Made by a program: the position numbers and the translations under genes
The notes under the pieces: generated by a model
Told to the model about the DNA's origin: nothing
What the model saw: only the letters and a program-made list of their open reading frames with translations
The model's database searches: none
Assembly: GCF_005239225.2 (NCBI RefSeq)
Contig: NC_133302.1
Coordinates: forward strand, 11,999,991-12,063,990
DNA: 64,000 nt
Source of the DNA: Populus alba
Taxonomy: Eukaryota > Streptophyta > Magnoliopsida > Malpighiales > Salicaceae
Reading direction: 5' to 3'
Shown here: one piece after another, positions 25,189 to 36,308 of the stretch
How positions within the stretch are numbered: position 1 is the first letter of the stretch
How the letters are laid out: every line of letters begins with the position of its first letter

Positions 25189-26081
25189 TGATACGGTTCA
25201 GCCCTGTGATACGACCCAAGTAAGGTCAGATTCAGATTTTGGCGTAAAAAGCGCAACAGTCCAGGTTAATATTTTATGTGGACTCTCCAGACATATCTTG
25301 CTACCTTGGGTTAAAATTGCAGGTCAATCGGAGTTCGGGAAGGCACCCCAATACTGGTCAGCAGAGGCTGTACGGGTTTTGTTATTTACTTCCATTTGAC
25401 TTGTGGACTTCCTATTTGATTAGGATTCTTTTCCTCCAAGGATGTGGGAGCTGGTTTTGGGAATTTCCTAGTTCCACAAGGATCTTTAATGAGTTGCAAT
25501 ATAATCTCCTAGTGTGGCAAGGATTCATTAATGTTTCAGAATCCTTTTCTTACAAGGATTCATTATTCATCCTAGCTACACAAGGAAAGAAGGGCTGGTG
25601 GTATTTAATGACAAGTTACTTATTTTTATTATTTTCTTTCATGTTTGGGCTTAATTAATAGTTTGTTTTCAGCTAGGATCCAAGGCTTGTTTGGATCAGG
25701 TTATGGGCTTTTTAGTTTAGGGTTTTGGGCCAGTTTTGAGTGGACCTCATATAAGTCCACATAAGAGGTCCATTAGGGTTAAGTTTTCAAGAACTATTTA
25801 AACTCATGTAAGCCACAATTTCGGCAGCTTTGATGATTAATATTCTGAATTTTTCACTTTTTAACGTGTGTGAGTGATTCTTGCATTCTTCAGTTCTTGA
25901 ACGAACTGAATCTGACTTATCGAAGATTAACTGGCTTCGTGGCATCATTCTACTCATTCCAATAGTGTTGGTGCCTTGGGGCAGGTTTCCATTGTGTCAC
26001 ACTCCTATCAGACCTATTTTGGTTTTCCGGGATCAGATCTCAATCTTGATTGTGGGTTGCATGATCACGAGAGTCGCATCA
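25189..26081 (+). mobile_element. TGAT-family type B LTR (B3)
   Basis: Begins TGATACGGTTCAGCCC and ends GTCGCATCA, 893 bp with a short internal deletion near 25266. The left flank is LINE and the right flank is chromovirus gag without PBS or leader. The flanking 5-mers do not match, so this is not a simple solo LTR: the leader and 5' gag have been deleted. Confidence 0.88.
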
Positions 26082-27162
26082 TGATGTTAAATGTTTCAAG
26101 TGTCAGGGACATGGACATTATGCTTCAGAGTGTCCAAACAAGAGAATCATGATGATTAGAGATAATGGTGATGTGGAATCTGAAAGTGACAGTTCTGATT
26201 GTGAAGGCATGCCACCATTGGAGGATAATGATGGGGATGAGTTAGCATTACCGGTTGAGGAGTCCTTGGTTATAAGGTGAACACTTTAGGTTCAGGTCAA
26301 AGAAGATGATACTAATGAACAAAGGGAGAACATCTTCCATACGCGTTGTTATATACAAAGCAAGGTGTGTGGTTTAATTATAGATAGTGGAAGCTGTGTT
26401 AATGTTTGTAGTGCCACCCTTGTTAGTAAACTAAATTTGTGTACTGCTAAGCATGCTAAACCATATAGATTGCAATGGCTGAATGATAGTGGTGAAGTGA
26501 AAGTGACTAAACAGGTTGTGGTTCCATTTCGATTGGGAAATTTGTTGATGAAGTTATGTGCGACGTGGTACCAATGCAAGCAAGTCACATCTTGTTGGGG
26601 AGACCATGGCAATATGATAGGAAAGCAATTCATGATGGGGTTAAAATTAGGTATACCATTGTAAAAGATGGTAAAACCATCACTCTTGTACCTCTTACAC
26701 CCAAATAGGTGTATGATGATCAAATAAAGCTAAAAAGTGAGCATGAGGCGATGGGGAGAGAAAATCAAGGTGAGGAACAAGGGGAGAAAAGAACATCAGA
26801 TTCGGCTAGAACCCAAACCACCACAACCCATTCGGCCACCCATCCAAACATAAGCAAATATTCGGCCAACACTCCAAACAAATCAAACCATTCGACCACA
26901 CCTCAAAAACACCCAAATCTGGTCGAGAGTGGAGGTAAGACAAGAGGAGTGAAGAAAGTCAGCAAGTGTGATTAGGATTGTGTGGAAAAACTAAAGAAAC
27001 AACCCAATTTTTATGCTAGAGAGGGTGAGGTAAGATCTGCATTTTTCACAAAAAAGCCAATGATTTTACTTGTGTACAAAGAGGCTTACTTTAATACTAA
27101 TGATCTTGATCATATTGTGCCTAGTGTTGCTATTTCTTTGTTGCAGGAGTTTGATGATGTGT
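26082..27162 (+). pseudogene. Chromovirus gag zinc knuckle and protease
   Basis: Starts with the nucleocapsid knuckle CFKCQGHGHYASEC (C-x2-C-x4-H-x4-C) followed by an acidic linker (SESDSSDCEG). The aspartic protease follows with the active site LIIDSGSC at about 26376-26400, then WLNDSGEVKVTKQV and, in shifted frame, the LLGRPWQYDR-type motif and TLVPLTPKQVYDDQ. An A-rich linker leads to FYAREGEVRSAFF. There is a TGA near 26278 and a frameshift near 26550. Layout and motifs fit a CRM/Reina-like chromovirus; the sublineage is inference. The LINE at 27163 interrupts the frame just after LLQEFDDV. Confidence 0.85.
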
Positions 27163-28781
27163 GCTGAGAGGGAACAGATTATCAGTATTCTTGGGTTTAG
27201 AGAGGGGGAGCTTCCTATGAAATATTTGGGAGTGCCTCTTATCTTGTCCAGACTAAAGGCTGTTAATTGTAAGGGCCTCGTAGATCGAATTACCGCTAAA
27301 GTTCGACATTGGACTTGCAGAACACTCTCTTTCACATGGCGAGTACAACTGATTAACTCAGTCTTATTCTCCATCCAAGTCTATTGGGCATCTCTATTCC
27401 TATTACCTGGGCAAGTAGTGAAAAATGTTGAGCAAATTATGAGATCCTTTCTTTGGTCAGGTTCAGATATGAGCACTACTAGGGCTAAAGTGGCTTGGGA
27501 TCAGGTATGTCTTCCAAAAAAAGAGGGGGGGCTAGGCATAAAAAGGATAACAGAATGGAACAAGATTGCCTTGTTGAAACACATTTGGAACTTGTGTAAT
27601 GACTCGGATGGCTCCGTCTGGTCTACTTGGATCAGATCCAATCTCTTGCGAGGTAGGAATTTTTGGACAATCAAGGCGCCAGGAAGCTGCTCTTGGGCTT
27701 GGGGAAAGATTCTAAAGCTCAGATCCTTAGCATTGCCGAAGATGAAGCACATCATCGGAGATGGAATGACAACCTCTCTATGGTTTGATAATTGGCATCC
27801 TCACAGCCCGCTCACTGATACTTACGGTGAAAGATTCATCTATGATTCAGGTATGGAACACAACGCGAGAGTGAACGTGCTGATTAATAACTTAGAATGG
27901 AGAATTCCTATCACTCATGCTATTGGCTGGCACCCCATTATAGAAGCTATTCCTTCCACATCTACTCCTAAGGGGCAAAAGGATGAGATTGTTTGGTTGG
28001 ATTCGCCAAATCAGAGTTTCTCGGTCAAAGTAGCTTGGGAGCAACTCAGAATTCATCATCAAATGGTTGATTGGCATGACATCGTGTGGTTCAAGAATGC
28101 TGTCCCAAGACATGCATTTCTTCTTTGGGTGGCTATCCAACGGAAACTCTCAACGCAGGATAGACTTCATCGGTTTGGTATTCATGGTCCCAACAGGTGC
28201 TCACTCTGTCTCCACAATAATGAAGATCACAACCACTTGTTCTTTGAATGCTCCTATACGAAAGCATTATGATGGAATGTTTGTGACAGATGCGACATTC
28301 CAAGAATGACAAAAAGCTTGGATGAATGGATTCGATTGGGCATTGTCACTTGGCATGGCAAAAGTTTCATCAACTTTACTCGTAAACTGGGTTTCGCAGC
28401 TAGAGTGTATTGTATCTGGCAAGAACGGAACGCGAGGATCTTTGCAAATGTGTCTAAAGCTTCGAATTTGGTTTTTGATCAAATTGAATGTATCATTTGC
28501 TATAAGCTTGTTTTGATGAGGAACGTTCAACAAACAGATGAAAACAAAAGGATCCAAAGACTTTGGAGGGTCAATAACATGGACTCTTAATTTGATGTTT
28601 AGCTTGTTGTTTTTGTACCCTTAGCATATCTAGTTGGTATAACTTTTTGTTGTGTTGTGTGGTTAGCCTGTAGCCATTTGTTGGTTTTCGTTTCTGTTCA
28701 CATTGTAAATCTTGGTTATGCCCATTATATTCTTTGTATCATTTTCTTTTAATACATAAGTCAGCTTACAAAAAAAAAAAA
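27163..28781 (+). mobile_element. 5'-truncated L1-type LINE with poly(A) tail and 18-bp target duplication
   Basis: The insert starts inside ORF2, after the RT active site (AEREQIISILGFREGELPMK), and runs to a 12-A tail at 28770-28781. The 18-bp duplication AGGAGTTTGATGATGTGT occurs at 27145-27162 and again at 28782-28799, where the tail A overlaps it, and chromovirus pol resumes after it. The coding part ends at 28590 after the zf-RVT domain; one in-frame TGA at about 28270 interrupts it. The 3' UTR is about 180 bp. 5' truncation, long duplication and A-tail are the marks of target-primed reverse transcription. Confidence 0.95.
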
Positions 28782-28799
28782 AGGAGTTTGATGATGTGT

Positions 28800-29603
28800 T
28801 TCCAAACGATACTCCTTGCGGATTACCATCATTCAGCCAAGAACTTAAACCATTCGATCACATCTAAGACAAACCCAAATCTAGCCGAGGGTGGAGGTAA
28901 GACCCAAGGAGTGAAGAAAATAAATGACAGAAGTGTGAATTGTGTGAGAAAAAACTAAAGAAACAACTCAAGTTTTATGATAAGGAGAGTGAGGTTAAAT
29001 CTGCCTATTATTCAAAACGCACTGATAATCTTCCTTTTTTACAAGGAAGTTTATTTTGATACTAACGAACTTGACCCTTCTATTCCTAGTGTTTTTGTTT
29101 CATTGTTCCAGGAGTTTAATGATGTATATCTTGATGAGTGAATTGACACCAATAAGAGGAATCAAACATCATATTGATCTTGTACTTGGTGCATTGATTC
29201 TTAACCAACTAGCCTATTAAAGTATCTTCAAATTAGGTAGAAGAGTTGATGACAAATAGGTATTCCTTTGAGATGGATGGAAGGCCTATAACTCTTGTAC
29301 CTTTGATGCCTAAGCCACATATGATGAGTAGCTGTAATTGAAGAAAGGCAATATGGATAAAAAAGGACAGCTTGTATATCATGAAGACTATCTTTACTAA
29401 CAAAGTTCTTCTGAGCTTTGATAATGATGCTATTTTTTTTTTTATCTTGGTACTGATTTTGTTTTTCATGAGATGATTTTCAGGTTATAGATTCGAGTTT
29501 CAATCCTTTTGAAAAGGGAGATTTTGCCTTAAAATGTCTACTGACCAATTATGACCATATTTATTAAATAATACATTCTATAAATATGAAATTGTACAAT
29601 TGA
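28800..29603 (+). pseudogene. Chromovirus linker and start of RT, decayed
   Basis: Continues the interrupted chromovirus after the LINE target duplication: the region first repeats the GGGGTAAGACC...GAGTGAAGAAA linker, then gives pieces such as LKFYDKESEV and, in other frames, an RGIKHHIDLV-type RT start. Stops are frequent and a second duplicated EFxDV segment occurs near 29110. Nothing functional remains. Confidence 0.6.
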
Positions 29604-30177
29604 GGTGACCTCGTGATTACATGATCACACAACCCACATGTAAAGATACTGATGTGAACCTCGTGATCACGTGGTCACACAACCCACACACAAAGACACC
29701 AATTCCTAGAAAGCCAAGTAAATCAAGTTTGATAGGAGTAAGACACAAAGATAACTTGTACCTAGGCACCAACACTATTGGAAATGGAGACCTCCACCCA
29801 ACGAATATTGATTCGTGAACAAGTATAAGGATGACGCCACGAAGACAGTTGTTCTTCGATAAGTCATTTTTCAGTTCTTTAGAGAACCATGGAAGGGAGA
29901 TTATCTATACGAAAAAAATATTCAGACTTCATAACATTACTGCTGCCAAATTTATTTAGCTTGTGTGTGAGGGCTTCTTATACTCTTTGGTTCTCTAACA
30001 AATTAAATTGACTTATCAAAGATTAACTAGCTTTGCGGCATCTTCCTTATACTTCTTGTTTCTGAATTGGTTTTTCTAGGGAGGGGGGGTTCTTATTCTA
30101 ATAGTGACAGTGTCTTAGGATAGGTTTTCATTATGCCATACTCCTATCAGACTTTTTTTGGCTTTTCAAGATTCATT
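29604..30177. mobile_element. Cluster of broken TGAT-family LTR ends
   Basis: Three pieces lie side by side. 29604-29649 is an inverted LTR terminus. 29650-29913 is an inverted type A terminus starting TGATGTGAACC. 29950-30177 is a plus-strand piece of the 3' half (ACTTATCAAAGATTAACTAG and CACTCCTATCAGAC-like blocks). None is complete and no target duplication could be found. Confidence 0.7.
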
Positions 30178-30180
30178 GTC

Positions 30181-31974
30181 TGATACAATCCAAGCAAGGT
30201 CAAATTTGGATTTTGGCGTAACATTTCCTACCATCCAATTTTACACTAATGATCATAACTCTAAATCCGACCGATGGATCAAGCTAAAACTGACCAAATG
30301 ATTCCAGAGGTATGTTTCTATTTGGAGTAAACTTTCAAGTGAATTAAAGGTAGGAAAAGACTTGCGATATAGGTTAAAACAGGCTATACGAATTTCATTA
30401 TTTAATTCCTTTTGACTTGTAGACTTTTTATTTGGCAAGGAATCCTTTTCCTACAAGGATGTGACAACATTTTTGGGAATCTTTTAGTTCTACAAAGATC
30501 TTTAATAGGTTGCAATATAATTTCTACAAGGATTCATTAATATTTCAAAATCCTTTTCTTATAAGGATTCCTTATTCATCCTAACTACATAAAGAAACAA
30601 AAGCTGGTGGTCTGTAATGACATTTTGGTTTCTAGGAAGGAAACTAAATTAGAAGGCATAAAAGACGAAGATTTTCTTCATTAATTGTCCATGCAAAATA
30701 AGAAAAGTAGCACAACAAGGCACAAAGACTTCAAAATTAATTCCACATTCAGATCAGATTCCTAATCTATTTGGGACTTTTTAGGGGTGGTAAATCTGAT
30801 TCTAGTATATCAAGCATCATTTTGAAACTTGGATTGGCTTAGAGGATCGACCTGGGACGCGGCTGACTCGGGCAGGGGACCGGTCTGGATCTAAGCAAAA
30901 ACCCGCCTGCGAGTTGGCCTGTCGAATCCCGGGTAAGCTCGGATAAGACCCGGTCTATTTTTTATCTATGCATAGAGGTGAAACGACGAAGATGAACGTC
31001 ATTTTCCCTCCATGTATTTTTTATTTCTCCTTTTATTCTTGCCTCTACATGTGCCAACCGCCTACAATCGTCAATTTCTTGTTATACAAACGGCTTTTCT
31101 CTCCTTCTCCCATTTTTAACTCAAAGATTGGTTTCGATAATTAAAGAGATTTGTTCTTTTTTAATTTTTATTTTAATATTATAGTATTTAAAAGAAATTA
31201 TTAGATTTGCATCCCAACATATAAGGGTGTTTCTAAAATTAAAAAAAAAAACATGATAATCATTTTTTAAGAAAAGCATGAAGCTATCATCGATTCACAA
31301 TTCTTGATTGGGCATTGCTTCTTTGGGTAATGTATCAGTTCTCTTGTTTTAAATATTTTAGAATTTATATTTGGCTTGTGTTTTGGATATTGAATTAAAT
31401 TTATGTTGTTGGTTTAAAATTTAATTAGGTGTTTTATGTAAGTGTTGCATTGTAACTAGTTAAGTGTTTTATATAGGTGTTTTCTTTTTGTTGACCAGGG
31501 TTAGCCCATCTGACTCGTGACCCAATCACTAGACTAGGTCGAGTTTCAAAACTACAATATCAAGGATACTAATTTCATATTTTTATTATTTTCTTTTTAG
31601 TTTTTAGTTTATTATTAGTTATTTGGGTCAATTATAAGTAGGCTTCATATAAGTCCACATAAGGGGGGTCCATTAGAGTTTATTTCAGTCTAGAGTGAGT
31701 ATAAATAAAGTCATAACCAGAAGTGTAAGTGGTGTGATATTCTCCCTTTCATGGTTCTCTAAAGAATTGAAACAACTTATCGAAAAATAACTGACTCTAT
31801 GATGTCATCCTTATACTTATCATTCGTGAATTAATATTTGTTGGGTTGGGTTTTTGTTTCTAATATTGTTGGCGCCTAGGTACAAGTTATTTTTGTGTCA
31901 CACTCCTATCAAACCTGATTTACTTGGCTTTTTGGGACTTTGTGTGTGGGTTACGTGATCAAAAGGTTCGCATT
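30181..31974 (+). mobile_element. TGAT-family type A LTR, old copy, split by a TIR element (A4)
   Basis: Begins TGATACAATCCAAGC and ends near AGGTTCGCATTA. It is more diverged than the other type A copies and lost the final CA. The element at 30818-31556 is inserted in it; the LTR alignment resumes on either side. The TATA region (TATAAATAAAG) is visible near 31700. Confidence 0.8.
30818..31556. mobile_element. Non-autonomous TIR element with about 11-bp target duplication
   Basis: The left end reads TTTTGAAACTTGG and the right end, reverse complemented, TTTTGAAACTCGACC. The flanks ATATCAAGCAT (30807-30817) and ATATCAAGGAT (31557-31567) differ at one base. The body carries G+C-rich arms with GACCTGGGACGCGG at the left and GGTTAGCCCATCTGACTCG at the right around an AT-rich centre. 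No transposase frame. The length of the duplication suggests a Mutator-like origin, which is inference. Confidence 0.6.
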
Positions 31975-32655
31975 ATCGTTAATTTTGTTGTGGGTTACGT
32001 AACCACATGATCACATTAGAAAGACCTCATAGATTTTAATAGCTGAATAAATATGGTGAAGTAAGAGTTACTAAATTATAAGGATGAGGTTTTATGTAAC
32101 GTGGTTCATATGCATGCTACTCATTTATTGGTGGGGTGTCCTTAAAAATTTGATAGGAAGGTTAGGGTTTAAGAACATATATTATATTTAAAAAGATGGA
32201 AAGACTTTTCACATACATACCATTGACACCTAGACAAGTTTATGAAGACCTATTAAATCTAAAAAATAAAGGTGAAGCTGAAAGTACAAAACAACCATGT
32301 GAGAATATAAAGAGTGAAATAATGGGAGCTTTGAGAGAAAAAATTCAGCCAATATAGAGAAAATTAGGGTTTAAATCAAGAGAGGAGAGAAGAAAGAAAG
32401 GGTGAGAAACTAAGAGAGAGTGGAAAAAACAAGTTAGTTTTTATGCAAAAAGGAATGAGATTAAAAATTATTTTTTCATCATACCTATGATTTTACTTGG
32501 GCATAAAGAGGTTTATTTTAACATTGATAAACATGATCATTATATTCTTATTGTTTATTTTTTTTATTGCAAGATTATAAGGATAATTTCACTAATGTAA
32601 TTCCTAACGGGTTGCCACCTATCAGGGAAATTAAACATCAAATTAATCTTGTAAG
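31975..32655 (+). pseudogene. Chromovirus protease to RT start, decayed
   Basis: Broken frames still show the protease tail (GEVRVTK-like and LLVGC near 32050-32150), the VYEDLLNLK segment, and near 32590-32655 FTNVIPNGLPPIREIKHQIN, the usual entry to chromovirus RT. Stops and indels are frequent. It ends where a type B LTR piece begins. Confidence 0.65.
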
Positions 32656-33337
32656 TCCATTAGGGTTAATTTTTAAATAAGTATTTAAACTCATGTAAGC
32701 AAATTTTCGGCAGCTTTGATGATTATTACTTCTGGATTTTTTAGTTTCAATGTGTGAGAGTGATTCTTGCATTCTTCAGTTCTTGAACGAACTGGATCCG
32801 ACTTCTTGAAGAGTAACTGGCTTTATGGCGTCATTCTACTCATTCCAATATTGTTGGTGCCTTGGGACAGGTTTCCATTATGTCACACTCCTATCAGACC
32901 TATTTCGACTTTCTAGGATTAGATCTCAATCTTGATTGTGGGTTGTGTGACCACGTGATCATGAGGTTTGCATCAGTTGATCCTAATCAAATAGGAAGTC
33001 CACAAGTCAAATGGAAGTAAATAACAAAATTCATATGTTGACCAGTATTGTAGTGCCTTCCTGAACTTTAATTAACAAGAAATTTTAACCCAAGGTAGAA
33101 AAACATGTCTGGAGACTCGACATAAACTTTTAGCTCAATCCAATGATCAGATTGAGAATTATGATCGTTACCATAAACTTGAATCTGACCTTAGTTGGGT
33201 CGTATCACATGGCTAAACCATATCACTTTTATTAATGTTTCAGAATCCTTTTTCTTATAAGGATTCCTTATTCATCCTAGCTACACAAAGAAAGAAGGGC
33301 TGATGGTATTTAATGACAAGTTAGTTATTTTTAGATG
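32656..33337. mobile_element. Mosaic of three TGAT-family type B LTR pieces
   Basis: 32656-32975 is a plus-strand 3' part ending TTTGCATCA. 32978-33225 is an inverted 5' part ending in the complement of TGATATGGTTTAGCC. 33226-33337 is a plus-strand middle part (TGTTTCAGAATCC...GACAAGTTAGTTATTTTTA). Together they cover one LTR length in scrambled order, flanked on both sides by chromovirus RT. Confidence 0.75.
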
Positions 33338-34099
33338 TTAGATGAATTGCTTAGATCCTATATGTTTTCTAAAATTGATTTTAAAAGCTGGGATATCATC
33401 AAATTAGAATGAAAGAGGAAGATGAATGGAAAACTACCTTTAAAACTAAATATTGTATGTATGAGTGGTTAGTTATATATTTTAGACCTACTAATGCATC
33501 TAGTACTTATATGAGATTAAGGAACCATATTTTGGGCACTTTTATAAGTGGATTTGTTATGGTTTATTTCGATGATATTTTGATTGAAAACTAGAATTTA
33601 GATGAGCATCTTGAACATTTAACTATTGGATGTTTTGTGAAAAGAAAGTTTATATATTAATCTAAAAAATATATAACTTTTGCATGGAGAAACTTGTCTT
33701 TATTGGTTATGTTGTTAGTGCAAAAAGTATTGATATGAATAAGGAAAATGTAAGGGCTATTCAAGAATGGCCTACACTTATATCAATCATAAAGGCAAGA
33801 CGTTTTCATGTTTTGACTAGTTTTTATAAGAGCTTTATTAAAGATTTCACCTTAACTGAAATTGATGAGGATCAGCCCTACACCAAGCGTAATCATGCCA
33901 ACGACCTATTAGAGGTGCCAATTGGGCCATTACAAGAGCTAGGGCAAAGAAGCTTAAAGAAGCATTGAATGGGCTTGTACAGAACATATGGAGCAAGATG
34001 AACCTAGAGGAGCTTTGGGCATTGAAGGAGCATGAAGAACAACCTCTAATTCATCTAATTCAGATCCAAGAAGAGCCCAATTTGTGTGGAACAAGGGGC
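33338..34099 (+). pseudogene. Chromovirus RT core joined to pol C-terminus
   Basis: The first part reads MLDEL, then MKEEDEWKTTFKTKY, the active-site segment VYFDDIL (usual YVDD/YFDD position) near 33560, and FIGYVVSAKSIDM. At about 33860 it jumps to the end of pol, with a GPITRARAKKLKEALN-type tail readable across a frame change at 33925-33975. RNase H and integrase are missing between the two parts, so this is an internal deletion derivative. It is followed directly by ACAAGGGGC, the polypurine tract, and the 3' LTR at 34100. Confidence 0.8.
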
Positions 34100-34880
34100 T
34101 GATGTGTCCGGCCTCATACCCACCGTGTTAGGCTTTTTTTTTTTCCCTTAATGATATAAGGATAGAAAGTCAGCAATTTAATGCTTTCCTAGCCTATGAA
34201 TGAAAGTAATTAAATCAGCAACAAAATTAGTTTTACCAAATTTTTTTTTTTATTTGTCCAAGTTAACAAGGAAATCCAAGCCAATCAAGGACCTAAAGGG
34301 GGGGCGGCAACACAAATTTTCCAAATCAGATTTCTCCTAATTTATATGGGACTTCTATAGGGTAGCAAATATGATCCTATCATATTTAAGATATTAAATT
34401 CAGATTTATTAATGTTATTATTATTTCTTCTTAGTTTAAGGTTTTATTTATATTATTTATTTTTAATTGTAAGTGGGTCTCATATAAGTCCACATAAAGG
34501 GTTCATTAGGGTTTGCTTCAATCTAGAGTCAGTATAAATAAAGGCATAACTAGATATGTAAGGGTTATGCAATTTTCAGATCAATAAACTTTTTTTGCCA
34601 CACTTGTGGTGTGTTGGTAGGATAATCTTCTTTCTTTGATTCTCTAAAGAGCTGAAAAATGACTTATCAAAAAACAACTGCCTTTGTGGTGTCATCCTTA
34701 TACTTCTCGTTCTCGAATCAATATTTATTGGGTTGGGGGTTTCCGTTTTCAATAGTGCTGGTGCCTAGATACAAGTTATCTTCATGTCACACTCCTATCA
34801 AACTTGATTTACTTGGCTTTTCAGGAATTATTGTTTTTGCATGTGTGTTGCTTAACCGCTTGTTCAAGAGGTTCACATCA
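34100..34880 (+). mobile_element. TGAT-family LTR with different 5' end (type A'), 3' position
   Basis: The 781-bp LTR begins TGATGTGTCCGGCC after a polypurine tract and ends GGTTCACATCA. Its first 200 bp (rich in T-runs, with CTAAAGGGGGGGCGGC) are unrelated to types A and B, while the rest matches type A. The same form occurs inverted at 45916-46738. The terminal G-box palindrome is destroyed in this copy. Confidence 0.85.
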
Positions 34881-35805
34881 TAAATTATTAAAAATTTAGT
34901 GGTATTTAAATGGGGTAGAGAATAAAAGCATGCATTTAACTTGTTAAAGGGAAAATTGGTTTCAGCTACATTCTTATCATTAAGGAATTTACAAAAACTT
35001 TGAGATTAAATGTGATGCCTCATGGATAGGTCTTAGAGTTATTTTAACGAGGAAAAATGATTCATAGCTTATTTTAGCGAAAAGCTCAATGGTGCATCCT
35101 TGAACTGTCTTACTTATATGCTTTGGTAAAGGCATTGAAGACTTGAAAATATTCCTTATAGCCTAAGAAACTCATGATCCATTTTGATCATGATTCACTG
35201 AAACATCTGAAGGGCCAAAGGAAATTAAACCATCAACGTACCAAGTGGGCTAAGTTATAAAAACAGTCTCATATATGATAAAATACAAGCAAGGTGAGGA
35301 GAATATAATGGGTGATGCACTATCATGAAGGGTTAGTCTTGATGGCAATAGAAAAGTACAAATAGTGAAGGCTCTCAATGAGAGTTACGGTGGCAAATAC
35401 AAAAAAGAATAAGCAATATGCATTCAAGGCTAATAAAGGAAGAAAAAAGGGTTATCTTTGAACCGAGTGATTGGGTTTGGGTGCATATACACAAAAGGAG
35501 CTTTCTTGAATATAAGAGATCTATGATGATACCCAAGAGGAGATGGTTTATTCCAAACTCTTGAAAGAATTAATGACAAATCCTACAAAGTAGATCTATC
35601 AGGTGAGTATGGTGCTAGTGTTACTTTTAATATTTTTGGTTTCTCATTGTTTGATGTAGGCATTCAAGGGTTAATCCTTTTGAGAAAAGAGGGGATGATA
35701 AGATCCAAACTACACCAAAGGATCCCTGTTAGAAGTTATAAATGGGCCAATTACAAGATTAAGGGAAAAATAGCTTAAAGATGCATTTGTTTGTTTTCTT
35801 TGATA
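34881..35805 (+). pseudogene. Chromovirus RNase H, integrase C-terminus and pol end, decayed
   Basis: Pieces in three frames show the RNase H order (FEIKCDASWIGL, IHFDHDSLKHLKG-like, VIKYKQGEENIMGDAL) near 34990-35330, and the integrase C-terminal region (KVIFEPSDWVWVH, RINDKSYKVDL-like, RVNPFEKRGDD) near 35450-35700. A GPITRLREK-type pol tail follows at about 35740. The integrase catalytic core is absent. It belongs to the element whose 3' end is the extra ORF and the LTR at 36309. Confidence 0.75.
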
Positions 35806-36308
35806 AGTTCTGGTCCAAACAAAAGTCAGCTTCGTAATCTCGAGTCTAAATCAGTGTTCTTCCTTTTATAAACTCTATTCTTGTCTGCATCTTTTTTTTT
35901 TTTTTTTTTCCCTATCCGTGTCATGTATTCACTAAGGGAGAGGGAACATAGGAGGATTGTAGATCAACGATGTGAAATACTAAGCCATGGTTTGGGGGTT
36001 CTAGAACGAGAAGTTGATAAGTGTAGAAGATTATTCTATGATCTTGAAGCTTCATGGGAAAAAGAGGTACAACGCCAAAAGGATGAAAGACGAAGGAGAG
36101 TCGTTGTGGTTATCATTCAAAAGTATGTATGCAAGTGGTTAGTACGGCGTGCTTATTTGAAATTCTTGTCAGTCACAACTTCTATACAGTGTTGTTGGAG
36201 AAAGGTGTTAGCAATAAGGGGATTCTGAAGGCTTAAACAAGAGGCTACTGAAGTCACCATTAATGCTATTCAAGATTCGAGGGCGAATATTCTTGAAGAG
36301 GGAGGGAA
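35806..36308 (+). CDS. Extra ORF between pol and 3' LTR, with two IQ-like motifs
   Basis: An open frame of 115 codons (35881-36228) begins in a T-tract and has a highly charged middle part (residues about 15-72, REREHRRIVDQRCE, EKEVQRQKDERRRR), predicted-looking helix. Two IQ-like motifs follow: IIQKYVCKWLVRRAY (IQ at 79-80) and SIQCCWRKVLAIRGF (IQ at 102-103). They are 23 residues apart, the spacing of calmodulin-binding IQ motifs in myosin necks, though each lacks one consensus basic residue. After a TGA the same frame continues with RLKQEATE and ends SRANILEEGGND at the polypurine tract GAAGAGGGAGGGAA, directly before the LTR. Related copies lie at 39133-39479 and, inverted, 42236-42575, so it is a regular part of the element. 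Whether it is a captured host segment or an element gene is unknown. Confidence 0.6.

Noticed and set aside
33684..33968. Intact small gene of 94 residues
   Set aside because: It is the continuation of chromovirus RT joined to the pol tail, not a separate gene.
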